This document shows, in pieces, positions 35,489-45,251 of a stretch of 64,000 bases of DNA. Numbering within the stretch: position 1 is the stretch's first letter; every line of letters begins with the position of its first letter. Both the position numbers and the translations under genes were made by a program. The notes beneath the pieces were generated by a model that saw nothing but the letters and a program-made list of their open reading frames with translations, was not told the DNA's origin and did no database searches. The DNA comes from Plotosus lineatus (Eukaryota > Chordata > Actinopteri > Siluriformes > Plotosidae), in contig JALRMN010000028.1 in NCBI GenBank assembly GCA_024760905.1, positions 80,001-144,000 on the forward strand. The letters run 5' to 3'.

Positions 35489-35924
35489 CTCTCTCTCTCT
35501 CTCTCTCGTTCTCTCTCTTTTTCTCTCTCTCCTTCTCTCGCGCTGCAGGGCATGCTCACAAGACGTGGAATTCAAAATGCATTCCCTGCTTGACAAACTC
35601 AACTTTGATTCCTTGAGGGATTGGAATTCCAGATGAGCTCAAATGCACCCACATTTATTAAACATTTACTGAATTAAAACAACTTAAAAAAACTAAACTA
35701 AAAACTAAAGTGTGAAGCTTCCTTCTGTCTCTATCTGGGAGGCCAGCAGGGCGGGATGTTGAGAGACAGCCAATGAGAGAGCAACTCGCGCGTTGTGTTT
35801 GAATTTTGAATTTCTGTTCGTAAGAGGGGGTTATTTCGTATTTCGGGGACAGAAACTCAAGAAAATGTGTTTCGTAATCCGAGGATTTCGTGCAAAGGGG
35901 TCTTCGTAAATTGTGGGCCGACTG
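35173..35924. mobile_element. TIR element, 752 bp, TA target site
   Basis: Ends CAGTCGGCCCCCAATTTACG and the complement CAGTCGGCCCACAATTTACG form inverted repeats flanked by TA (35171-35172, 35925-35926). This fits a Tc1/mariner-type non-autonomous element. The interior has CA and CT repeats (35452-35541) and the phrase GAGGCCAGCAGGGCGGGATG, which recurs beside the provirus at 41220 and 49460. Confidence 0.85.
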
Positions 35925-36226
35925 TACTCCAGTGTTAATGTGAACATGGTGAACTGGATGAAACATTTAACATGTGTGTTGTATCTGTGCAAGTTGCAAA
36001 AGTGAGAACTGAGAAGCAAGGTGAAATATTTGTTGTTAAATTGTTTCTCTGAATGCAGAAACGGACACTGTAGATGGTACATTACATTCACAATATGTAA
36101 CTGGTGGATAACTGGAAACAAATAAAGGTTATGTTTGTTTATTTTCATGTTTTGATATATGTTAATAATTGTAGTTGAATGATGGTATTGAATAACCAGT
36201 TCAGACAATTATTACTTTATATATTT

Positions 36227-36568
36227 CTCTTCTTTTCTTTTTGGCTTTTTCCTGTTCTCGAGAGTTGCCACAGCGAATCATCTGATTCACACATTTGATT
36301 TGGCATGGGTTTTTACGTCGGATGCCCTTCCTGTCACAACCCTTTTAGCAAGGGGCAGAAACACGCTGACGGCTTTGAAGCTCCTCTTTACGAAAGTCAG
36401 CAATGGTTCTTTTACTTGAACCTCTCACCATAGACAGTGACAGACATGGCCCACCTTTGATAACCCAGTTAGCTGCACTGAGGGGACAGTGACAACCTTG
36501 TGGGGACTTGAACCCCCAACCTTAGGGTCAGCGATCCTGTTCCCTATCCACTAGACCACCACTGCCCC
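36227..36568 (-). mobile_element. tRNA-headed SINE with RTE tail, full length
   Basis: An 18-bp target duplication, TTATTACTTTATATATTT, lies at 36209-36226 and 36569-36586. On the minus strand it has the head GGGCAGTGGTGGTCTAGTGG, a B-box-like GGTTCAAGTCC, the body, AGGAAGGGCATCCGACG, and an RTE-like end (GATTCGCTGTGGCAACTC.. AAAGAAAAGAAGAG). It is the clearest full-length SINE of this type here. Confidence 0.92.
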
Positions 36569-36654
36569 TTATTACTTTATATATTTGAAGTGCACAATTT
36601 ACAGAAAATGAAACTAGAATCCACATCTTCTTCTTTTCCTTTCGGCTGTTCCCA

Positions 36655-37179
36655 TCAGGGGTCGCCACAGCAAATGATCTGCCTCCATCTCTCCCTATCC
36701 TCTGCATCTTCTACTCTTACTCCAACGACCTTCATGTCCGCCTTCACCGCATCCATAAATCTTCTCTTTGGTCTTCCTCTGGGCCTTTTGCCTGGTAGTT
36801 CCAACCTCAGCATCCTACGACCAATATACTCACTATCCCTCCTCTGTACATGTCCAAACCATCTCAATCTAGCCTCTCTGACTTTGTCTCCAAAACATCT
36901 AACATGTGCTGTCCCTCTGATGTACTAATTTCTGATCCTATCCATCCTCGTTACTCCCAAAGAGAACCTCAACATTTTCATCTCTGCTACCTCCAACTCT
37001 GACTCCTGTCTTTTCCCCAGGGCCACTGTCTCTAAACCATACAACATTGCTGGCCTCATCACCGTCTTGTACACTTTTCCCTTCATTCTTGCCGATACTC
37101 TCCCATCACACATCACACCAGACATTTTCTCCAACCATTCCAACCTGCCTGCACGCACTTCTTCACCTCTTTTCCACAC
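36655..37179 (-). pseudogene. RTE C-terminal region (copy G)
   Basis: Frames 37179-36925 and 36867-36655 carry KGKVYKTVMRPAMLYGLE, SLGVTRMDRIRN, then after a TAG (Tyr in relatives) RWFGHVQRRDSEYIG and a natural end at CCGDP. Confidence 0.85.
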
Positions 37180-38089
37180 TGTCCATTGCTCTGGATTGTT
37201 GAGCCTAAGTACTTAAAATCCTCCACCTTCTTTATCTCTGCCCCCTGTAACCTCAAAGTTCCTCTTGGGTCCTTCTCATTCACACACATGTATTCTGATT
37301 TTCTGAGGCTAACCTTCATTCCTCTCCTTTCCAGGGCATACCTCCACCTCTCTAGATTTTCCTCCACTTGTTCTCTGCTCTCACTACAGATCACGATGTC
37401 ATCTGCAAACATCATAGTCCATGGAGATTCTTGTCTAACCTCGTCTGTTAGCCTGTCCATCACCATAGCAAACAAGAAGGGGCTGAGAGCTGACTCTCGA
37501 TGCAGTCCCACCTCCACCTTGAACTCCTCTGTCACACCGACAGCACACCTCACCACTGTCTTACATCTCATACATTTCCTGCACCACTCTAACATACTTG
37601 TGTCACTCCAGACTTTCTCATACAATACCACAGTTCTTCTCTTGGCACCCTGTCATATGCTTTCTCCAGATCCACAAAGGCACAATGCAGCTCCTTCTGA
37701 CCTTCTCTGTACTTCTCTATTAACATCCTCAAAGCAAACACTGCATCTGTGGTGCTCTTTCTTGGCATGAAACCAAACTGTTGTTCACAAATGCTGATCT
37801 CTGCCCTTAGTCTTGCTTCCACTATTCTTTCCCATAGCTTCATTGTATGGCTCATCAACTTTATCCCTCTGTAGTTGCCACAACTCTGTACATCTCCCTT
37901 GTTCTTAAAAATGGGCACAAGCACACTTCTCCTCCATTCCTCTGGCATCTGTTCACTTTCTAAGACCTTGTTGAATATTCTTGTTAGAAAATCTACTGCT
38001 ACCTCCCCTAGACACTTCCATACCTCAACTGGTATGTCATCAGGGCCAACTGTCTTTCCATTCTTCATCCTCTTCAATGCCCTCCTCAC
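37113..38089 (-). pseudogene. RTE reverse transcriptase (copy G)
   Basis: Minus frames 38089-37589 and 37631-37113 contain NGKTVGPDDIPVEVW, CAFVDLEKAYDRVP, SALSPFLF and MFADDIVICSES. All catalytic Asp are present. A frameshift near 37600 lies between the two catalytic blocks. Confidence 0.87.
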
Positions 38090-38122
38090 TTCACCCTTAC
38101 TAATCTTTGCTACTTCCTGCTC

Positions 38123-39161
38123 CTAAATGGTCACCCCTTCTACTCTTTTTTCTCTCTCATTTTCCTCATTCATCAGCTCTTCAAAGTACTCTTTCCATCT
38201 TCCCAGCACACTTCTGTCATCAGTCAATACATTTCCCTCTCTGTCCTTTATCACTCTAACCTGCTGCACGTCTTTCCCATCTCTATTTCTCTGCTGTGAT
38301 AACCTGTATAGATCATTTTCTCCCTCCTTACTGTTCAACCTATCATACGCCCTCTGTTTGGCCTTTGACACTGCTACCTTCGCCTTACGCTGTGTCTCCC
38401 TGTACTCCTGTTTACTCTCTTCGGTCCTTTCAATGTCCCACTTCTTCTTAGCTAACCTCTTCTTTTGTACACACTCCTGCACTTCCTCATTCCACCACCA
38501 AGTTTCCTTATCTACTTTCCTTCCAGAGGACACCAAGTACTCTCCTACCAGTCTCCCTGATCACATTGGCTGTGGTTGTCCAGTCCTCTGGAAGCACTTC
38601 CTGACTACCCAAAGCCTGTTTCAACTCCTCCTTGAAGACAACACGACACTCTTCCTTTTTCAGCTTCCACCACTTTGTCTTCTGCTCTGCCTTTGCCTTT
38701 TTCACCTTTCTCACCATCAGTGTCATCCTGCACACCACCACCCTATGCTGTTTTGCAACACTCTCACCCACTACTACTTTGCAGTCACTGACTTCCTTCA
38801 AATTACATCGCCTACACAAGATGTAGTCTACCTGTGTGCTCTTACCTCCGCTTTCATAAGTCACCCTATGCTTCTGTTTCTTCTTGAAGAAAGTATTCAC
38901 CACAGCCATTTCCATCCTTTTTGCAAAATCAATCAACACCTGTCCTTCTGTGTTCCTGTCCTGGATACCAAACCTGCCCATCACTTCCTCGTCCCCTCTG
39001 TTGCCTGCACCAACATGTCCATTGAAGTTTGCTCCAATGACCACTTTTTCACCTCTGGGGGTACTCTGCATCACTTCATCTAACTCACTCCAGAATCTCT
39101 CCTTCTCTTCTCGCTTACATCCTGCCTGTGGGGCATAAGCACTAACAACATTGACCATCAC
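38123..39161 (-). pseudogene. RTE endonuclease second half and linker (copy G)
   Basis: Minus frames 39161-38508 and 38536-38123 have VVSAYAPQAG, VIGANFNGHVGAGN (Asn for the usual Asp of ADFN), TQVDYILCRRCN, AKAEQKTKWWKLKK, TWWWNEEVQECVQKK. An Asp-to-Asn change in the GDFN block would weaken nicking (inference). Confidence 0.82.
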
Positions 39162-39173
39162 GCCTTCAATTTC

Positions 39174-39689
39174 TTACCTGAGACTCATCAGTCTGTCTGA
39201 CACGCTTTTCACTTCTAGAACATTCCTGACAAACCCCTCCCTCAAGATGACTCCTACTCCATTTCTCTTCCCATCCACACCATTATAAAACAGTTTAAAC
39301 CCTGCTCCTAAGCTTCTAGCCCTGCTACCTTTCCACCTTGTCTCCTGAACACACAGTATGTCCACCTTCCTCCTCTGCATCATGTCAGCCAGCTCCCTAT
39401 CTTTTCCTTGCATAGTTCCAACATTCAAAGTCCCTACTCTCAGTCCTAGGCTCACGCATTTCCTCTTCTCTCTCTGCCTCCGGACACGCCTCCTGCCTCT
39501 CCTTCTTCGACGTCTTCGACCAACAGTAGTCCAATTTCCATCAGCACCCTGTTGGTTGACAGCACTGATGGCGGTCGTTGTTAACCCGGGCCTCGACCGA
39601 TCCGGTATGAATTCTGTATTGATCATTTGCATTTTTAAATGTGGCAGAAGTTTTACGCCGGATGCCCTTCCTGTCGCAACCCTCTGCAT
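39174..39689 (-). pseudogene. RTE endonuclease, first half (copy G)
   Basis: Minus frame with SLGLRVGTLNVGTMQGKDRE, DILCVQETRWKG (catalytic Glu), GVGVILREGFVRNVLEV. The true start is probably the Met-containing region after the 5' UTR; the frame ends by a small indel near 39175. Confidence 0.82.
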
Positions 39690-39852
39690 TTATCCGGGCT
39701 TTGGACCGGCATAAGGAGGAGAGACACTGGTTAGTGCCCCCCCCCCCCCCCCCCCCCGCCTCATGGCTGCATTCCACATATGAATCGAATTGAAAGGCAA
39801 AAATCGGGATTCGAATCAAATCGTCTCATAACTGAATGGTCACATCTCTAAG

Positions 39853-39880
39853 ACACACACACACACACACACACACACAC
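39853..39880. repeat. (AC)n microsatellite
   Basis: Forms the right flank of the hAT-like element. Confidence 0.9.
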
Positions 39881-40484
39881 CTTGAACATGGAGTCCAACT
39901 GATTTGTACTGATGTTTGATTTCTTCTTTTCTGCTCTGTGAATAAATAAAACCATGTAATCGGAATGATATGTTTTCATATCTGCACAACACACACTGAT
40001 AAATACAGAGATGGATATTTAACACCATCCATTCAACAAACACAGTCCACTGATTTCAGGATTTCCTCACTGATGCTATCAGACTGTTCCAGGTGGAAAT
40101 GTAGCTGTGGATCATCACAGACCCTCCAGCTCAGGGACTGCACACTGAACTGAACTCTTAAAGCAGTTTCCTCACCGCCAGCTCAAGAGATGTAGCGCTG
40201 CACAGTTTAATGCTTTACTGCTTCAAAACGTGATAAACATCATAAAGGGCTTCACCATGAGATCAGAGAGTTTGCTCAGGTTGGACACTGCTGTTAATCA
40301 CCTCACTATACTCACTTCACATCACCACAACTGGATTGGATGATGCATGGACCCATCACTCTTCATCGACACATAACTGTGTTCTGGTATTTTTTCATTT
40401 TATTTTTTTCTGGTTATTCATGAATTCCAGTATATTTTCACTCATTCTCACTTTGATGTTAAAAAAAACTTAATCCTACTCATG
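39881..40484. other. Unassigned, nothing recognised
   Basis: No supported gene or element. Confidence 0.4.
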
Positions 40485-40625
40485 TTGCGGGAAAGCTGGA
40501 ATGTATCTCAGCCGACACAGTGGGAATGTGGGGTACATTCCATGTTTCATCAAACCATTGATTCACGCTCACACAGACTGCCATCGTAAGGTGGACATGC
40601 TAACCACTTGGTCACTGTACTGCAA
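40485..40625 (-). mobile_element. SINE remnant, antisense
   Basis: AAGGTGGACATGCTAACCAC is a reversed tRNA-like head; GCTGGAATGTATCTCAGCCG is a worn tail. Confidence 0.5.
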
Positions 40626-40925
40626 CAAACCACTCTTCCTTAAAACATACTAGACTACCAAATATCTGTTAGACCGCCCTCTGTTGACCAATGAGTGCAA
40701 CAATTCAACCAGAGAACCACAATTCACATAAGCCAGACAATGTTATTCATTACATTTATATTTGTGGAAGCTGATGGCCATTGCTAACCTGGAATTTTCA
40801 GTACTGTAGTTAAATTAATGATCTACTCAGTGTGAATTTCTAATTTAAAAAGAGTTCCAGTACTATTAATTTTACAGTTACAATCTTACAATGACCATTG
40901 CACCGGGAATCACTTTCACCGGGAA

Positions 40926-41058
40926 TCACGTGTGTGTGTGTGTGTGAGAGAGAGAGCGAGAGAGAGAGAGAGAGAGAGACTGTTTTTGTGTGTGTGTGTG
41001 TGTGTGTGTGCGTGTGTATGCACGTGTGGGTGTGGGTGTGTGTGTGTGTGTGTGTGTC
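40926..41058. repeat. GT/GA compound microsatellite
   Basis: Several GT and GA runs with imperfect units. Confidence 0.9.
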
Positions 41059-41210
41059 TCTGTGAGTGCACGTGTGTGTTAACCATGTCTTCTTAGCAGA
41101 GTTATAATCTTACAAATGTTTATGGAAGGTTAAAAGCCTGAGCCATAAAATGTAGTCGAAATGACACACAAACATGAACAAAATTGGAACGACAGCATCA
41201 TACCTTTCTA

Positions 41211-41275
41211 GCCAATAGGAGGCCAGCAGGGCGGGATGTTGAGAGATAGCCAATAGGAGGGAGCTGCATCATCCC
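41211..41275. mobile_element. TIR element copy, part left of the provirus
   Basis: GGAGGCCAGCAGGGCGGGAT and TTGAGAGATAGCCAAT match the element at 35173-35924. The last five bases, ATCCC (41271-41275), are the provirus target duplication. The left TIR of this copy is not visible. Confidence 0.65.
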
Positions 41276-41546
41276 TGTAAGGTCACATTCTGACTTATCT
41301 TTAACCATTTTATAATCAGCAGCATTCCTGTGCTTTTAACCGTGGACTTTTATTGCTGTTGTGATGCTTTACAAGGCAGCATCCTTTCTGAGGTCAAAGT
41401 TCACAGAGTAGTAAATGTCACCCCTAAGGCAAAGGAATGTGATGGACGGTTTCTTATCATGCACTTTGATTATGGTACAACTTTTAGGCTGTGAACAAAG
41501 AAACATGTGACTCTGTACCCACTTTTTCACGCACACACCTCCACTG

Positions 41547-41554
41547 TATAAAAG
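41547..41554 (+). promoter_or_regulatory. LTR TATA box
   Basis: TATAAAAG lies 271 bases into the LTR; the same position in the 3' LTR is 49270-49277. Transcription (start of R) would begin some 25-30 bases later. Confidence 0.85.
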
Positions 41555-41589
41555 CTTTATGCCCAGTGACACACACTGAGCAGCAGATG

Positions 41590-41595
41590 AATAAA
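41590..41595 (+). promoter_or_regulatory. LTR polyadenylation signal
   Basis: AATAAA lies 43 bases after the TATA box, so the R region must be short. The matching signal in the 3' LTR (49313-49318) would end genomic RNA. Confidence 0.82.
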
Positions 41596-41720
41596 CCAGA
41601 TTGATTTCACTCGTGTGGTTTGTGGTCTTCTGTTCCCGGAGTACTCTAAGACGTTGAGATACAGGAATCCAGATCGTGCAGGTTTACATGAGAGCTTCTA
41701 CAGAGAGAGTTCTTACAATT

Positions 41721-41738
41721 TGGTGACCCCGACGTGAT
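41721..41738 (+). promoter_or_regulatory. Primer-binding site, tRNA-Trp type
   Basis: TGGTGACCCCGACGTGAT starts 3 bases after the LTR. It is the complement of the 3' 18 bases of vertebrate tRNA-Trp (CCA end included), as I know that tRNA. Avian alpharetroviruses use the same primer; for a class I fish element it is uncommon as far as I know. Confidence 0.88.
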
Positions 41739-41948
41739 ACTCCTGATCAGGTAAGACAAGATTTGGTTGACTACCTGGTTAGCAGTATCTGAGCGTCTGT
41801 TATCCCCTTTTTATAAGGGACGGTTTATCCCCCTCTCTAGAAGGGACGGTTTATCCTCAGTTGCTATAACTGGGAAGAGCGCTATACAAAAGGTGCACGT
41901 GTATTCCTGTATGCCAACGTATTTTTTATTTTTGTTAGAGGGTAAACA
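41739..41948 (+). other. Retroviral leader (5' untranslated, packaging region expected)
   Basis: About 210 bases separate the primer-binding site from the gag start. Two near-copies of a short phrase (AAGGGACGGTTTATCC, at about 41815 and 41840) occur here. In retroviruses this region holds the packaging signal and splice donor, neither of which I can pinpoint. Confidence 0.6.
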
Positions 41949-42542
41949 ATGGGAAATTCTTACCCAAAGCCTAATCCCGGGGAAACCCCCAAGGAATGGA
42001 TGAATAAATGTGGTCTTGCTTATTATACTGAACCATGGCTTAGTAATTTAGCCGGATGGACGGAGGGACTAGACCAAGTGCCAAACTTTCCTAGAAATGG
42101 GACTTTTGATGCAGGATTTCTGACATCCGCGCATCGCATGATTTATGATGGATTGGGCAACCCCTCCTGGGATCATGAATACATGAGGGAGGCTTATGAA
42201 AAATGGTATGAAATGCGCTCGTACTGGTTGCAACTTAAAAAGCTCTTTGAACCCAAGAAGGTGACTCAGAGTGTCCCCAAACCTAAATTAATGAGTAAAG
42301 AAAAGGGAAAAGGGGAAAATACCAAAAGTCCAGCTTGCTGTGTGCAAACTGTGTCCCCCGTAACTCCCCCGTCGGCTCCCCCACCCTATCCAGTAGGATC
42401 GGGAGAGATAGTTCCGCTACTCCCCGCTGACCCGAAGCCAGCGGAGGTTCCCGCCTTATACCCAACCCTGCTCGCTGCCGAAGGAGGAACCCCGAGCCGG
42501 AGCGACCTAAAATTAAATCGAAACAAAGACCCAAGGTTGTGA
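41949..42542 (+). pseudogene. gag: ERV gag, N-terminal part (matrix, late domain)
   Basis: The frame starts MGNSYPKP, with a Gly2 that suits N-myristoylation and membrane targeting. A matrix-like Trp-rich region follows (WMNKCGLAYYTEPW, WYEMRSYWLQLKKLF), then a Pro-rich part with a PPPY late-domain motif near residue 140, used for budding. The frame is lost between about 42505 and 42540; Pro/Glu-rich coding sequence continues in another phase. It is broken. Confidence 0.85.
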
Positions 42543-43131
42543 TTCCCTCCCGCCTCCGCCAGTAAATGAGGAGGATTCCGAAGATACGGAAGGGGATGAG
42601 GATTCGGATTGGGAAAACCCGGCGGACATTGGTCCCGACACGGGCTCTCAGCCCGATCCCCCTCCTCTCCCGGAGCCACCTAAACCTAGGGCCGTGGAGA
42701 ATGTAGCCTGTATATGGCAGAAACGTGGAAGAGGTATTGTCGTGGAGCCACCATCCGTGGCCGCACTTAAGGACATTATCTCCATGCTCCCCGGCTTGGA
42801 CACACCCCTCGCCTACGTAGATATGCTTATACGGTCCACCAGATATTGCCAGCTAACGGGAGGGGATTATCGCTTTATCCTGCAACACACCCTCAAGGAA
42901 GCTTACAATGAGGCTGTGGTCCTTCAGAACATCCCCTGTTTGGCCCCTGAGAATGACGTAGTGACTAATGTTAAAGTGGAAGAAGAAAGGGAAGTCGAGG
43001 GTCGTCGTAACACCACCTATCGGTCCACCCTCTTTTGGCGGGATGATCCCGCGGCATTGACTCAACTGCGCGCGCAACTTATGGTTTATTTAGTTTCCCG
43101 ACGGGAGAAGCGTGCGATCTTTCACACGTGA
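42543..43131 (+). pseudogene. gag: ERV gag, middle part (capsid N-terminal region)
   Basis: In phase with 42694-43131, the coding sequence is open from about 42541. An acidic Pro-rich spacer precedes capsid-like sequence (LTGGDYRFILQHTLKEAYNE, LFWRDDPAALTQLRAQL). It ends at a TGA, and the capsid continues in the next phase. Confidence 0.78.
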
Positions 43132-43658
43132 CCAATTGCAAGCAGAAGCGAGGCGAACTAACCTCGGTATTTTGGAATCGCTTTACTGAAACTTGGCGTC
43201 ATGTAGGAGGGTTTCCTCTTGATACCGAAGCGGCAAACTCTATGTTCGTGTCCAGTTTTTTAAGTAATTGTCTCCCAGAAGTCCAGAGCGCACTTAAACC
43301 GCATTTCACAGACCGTCAACGTCTCATCGTTAGAACTGCCGGAGAAAGGGTTCGTATGTTAGAATCAGATGGACTATTGAATGTGAAGAATAAGGTTCTG
43401 CTGGCGGTGGCCCCCCAGGGCCCGCGTGATAAGAATAGGAGAAGGGATTCGTATAGAAAGACCGGAAAATGTCATTATTGTGGTAAGGAAGGGCACTGGA
43501 AAAAAGAGTGTAGAAAGAAACAGAGAGACGAATGTAATTCTGCCTCTCGGACCCACCAAGGAGATAATTTGTCTCGCCCCCACTCAGATTCCGCAGGTGT
43601 ATCGCCAACACGCCCATACCCGCCGAATAGGGATGCCCACGGAGTAGGGACCCCGTGA
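43128..43658 (+). pseudogene. gag: ERV gag, capsid C-terminal part and nucleocapsid
   Basis: The frame encodes a capsid region like the major homology region of gammaretroviruses (FWNRFTETWRHVGGFP). A basic nucleocapsid with one zinc knuckle, CHYCGKEGHWKKEC (43470-43511), then binds RNA for packaging. One knuckle and an end abutting pro are class I traits. The TGA at 43656-43658 overlaps the pro frame; whether readthrough or frameshifting once linked them cannot be told. Confidence 0.85.
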
Positions 43659-44479
43659 CCTGTAGCTTAATGCACCTAGTGTTTAATTCACCCTGCAATG
43701 AGAATCTGCCCCTCCTTCCTGTTGTTCTAGAAGGGGTAGAATATCTTTTTGTTATCGATAGCGGTGCAACCCTATCTTCTTTAGGCAGGGACTATCAGGG
43801 TGCTGTATCCTCCAGGTCTACCAGCTCTGTGGGAATAGATGGGGTCCCCTTCTCCTCCCCATATACGCCGCCCCTTCTTTTATGTTTTCCTGATGACCCT
43901 ACGCTTGATATATTGCAAATATCCTACTCCTTTGTACATATGTCCGAATGCCCTTTTAATTTGCTAGGCCGTGACCTCATGAGTGTTCTGGGGTTCCAAA
44001 TCTCTTTCCAAGGTTCGAGCATGACCATTCAAACGTGCGACACCTCCTCTGTTTCTCTGTTATCATTACAAGCGCAGCCCTTGCCCTTTAATGTTAATTC
44101 GGCGTGCGTGGCGAGTTCCACCTCGCCCCCTGTACTCGACACGATGCCCACCAATCTTTGGGCAGAACATAAGAATGACGTGGGTTGTGTGGACTGCGTC
44201 CCGTATGAAGCTACCGTGAAGCACATTTCGCCCGTGTACATCCGACAATACCCCTTATCGACTCAAAAAATGTCGGGTATCGACACCATTTTGGCCGCTC
44301 TTCTGGAACAGGGTATCATCGTGCCGTGCACAAGCCCTTATAACACTCCTGTGAACCCGGTTCCCAAGCCGGACGGTTCCTGGCGTTTGACACAGGACCT
44401 CAGAAAAATTAACGAGCTCATCATTCCAGTTTCGCCGGTCGTTCCGGACATGCCCTCTATTATGGCTTCTATTCCTTGA
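43655..44479 (+). pseudogene. pro-pol: ERV protease and start of reverse transcriptase
   Basis: The protease has the aspartic active site VIDSGATLSSLG and a later LLGRDLM block. After a spacer the RT begins: a QYPLSTQKM-type motif, CTSPYNTPVNPVPKPDG and WRLTQDLRKINE. The frame is stopped by a TGA at 44477-44479, in phase with the next RT segment, so a single base change could account for it. The protease would cleave Gag-Pol in the particle. Confidence 0.88.
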
Positions 44480-44497
44480 GATCACACCCATTTCTCC

Positions 44498-45055
44498 GTG
44501 ATCGACCTGTGCTCGGTGTTTTTTAGTATCCCTGTTGAGCCCAGCACACAACCTCTCTTCGCTTTCACACACCGGCAGCGACAGTACACCTGGACTAGAT
44601 TACCTCAAGGATTTATTGACTCTCCTGCCGTTTTCTCGGCTGCAGTTAGGGATGCACTGGGGTCTCTTGACGTTCCCGTAGGTTCCTGCGTTCACTCTTA
44701 TGCTGATGACCTCCTGGTGTCCGGCCTAACTTATGAACTGTGTTTCGATGCAACCGTTCAACTGCTCCTCTTACTGGAAAAAAAGGGTTTCAAGGTCTCC
44801 AAGCCCAAGTTACAGTTCTGTCTCCCCACTGTGATATACCTGGGCTACGAACTCTCTCACGGGATAAAACGCCTTACTCAGGATCGCGTCAAGATAATAG
44901 TGGACACTCAGAAGCCTGCCACTAAACAAGCGCTCCTGGCTTTCCTGGGCCTCATTAACTACTGCCGACAATGGATCCCGGACTGTTCCTTTTATGACAA
45001 ACGTTTACGCTCTGCCGTGGCTCACACTGACCCTCTCCACCAACCCTTGGTCTAG
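44498..45055 (+). pseudogene. pol: ERV reverse transcriptase, catalytic segment
   Basis: In the same phase as the previous segment. It contains the first Asp block (VIDLCSVFFSIPVE), RLPQGFIDSPAVF and YADD (44699-44710) with the catalytic pair intact. The connection region follows and is stopped by a TAG at 45053-45055, likely a former Trp. Coding continues in phase to about 45205, then breaks in a run of nine G. Confidence 0.88.
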
Positions 45056-45251
45056 ACTGAGGACATGCTGGACGCATTCAAAGCCCTGAAGTCAGCCCTA
45101 TGCTCCGCGCCGGCTCTCGGGCTCCCGGATTACAACAAACCCTTTCATCTCTACGTCGCTCACCAGGCCGGCACGGCTTCTGGAGTCTTGGCGCAGGACC
45201 ACGGGGGGGGGACTTAGGCCTTGTGCCTTTCTTTCCAAAACTCTAGATACT

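Larger units (their letters stand above)
36627..39772 (-). mobile_element. RTE LINE copy G, full length, with target duplication
   Basis: A 7-bp target duplication, TCCACAT, lies at 36620-36626 and 39773-39779. The minus strand holds a 5' UTR with a run of 21 C (39737-39757), endonuclease, linker, RT, C-terminal region and a 3' UTR ending in GAAGAAG. At 3,146 bp it is the best reference copy in the window. Four or five small frame breaks remain. Confidence 0.93.
34505..39852 (+). mobile_element. hAT-like DNA transposon, loaded with later insertions
   Basis: Imperfect ends (left CAGTCGAGGTGTGA, right complement of TCACATCTCTAAG) and a BED zinc-finger coding relic suggest a hAT element. Subterminal sequences near both ends are rich in ATCGATTC/GAATCGAA. 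It contains a 752-bp TIR element, a SINE and RTE copy G. Without these only about 1.1 kb of hAT remains, so most of the transposase is gone. The flanks are CA-rich, so the expected 8-bp target duplication cannot be confirmed. Confidence 0.55.
41276..41717 (+). repeat. 5' LTR
   Basis: It begins TGTAAGG and ends CTTACA, giving the usual TG..CA ends as part of a 6-bp inverted repeat (TGTAAG/CTTACA). It matches the 3' LTR at every base I compared except five clustered at 41310-41319. It would drive transcription of the provirus. Confidence 0.95.

Noticed and set aside
41369..41572. Minus-strand frame in the LTR, repeated identically at 49092-49295
   Set aside because: It is identical only because the two LTRs are copies of each other.
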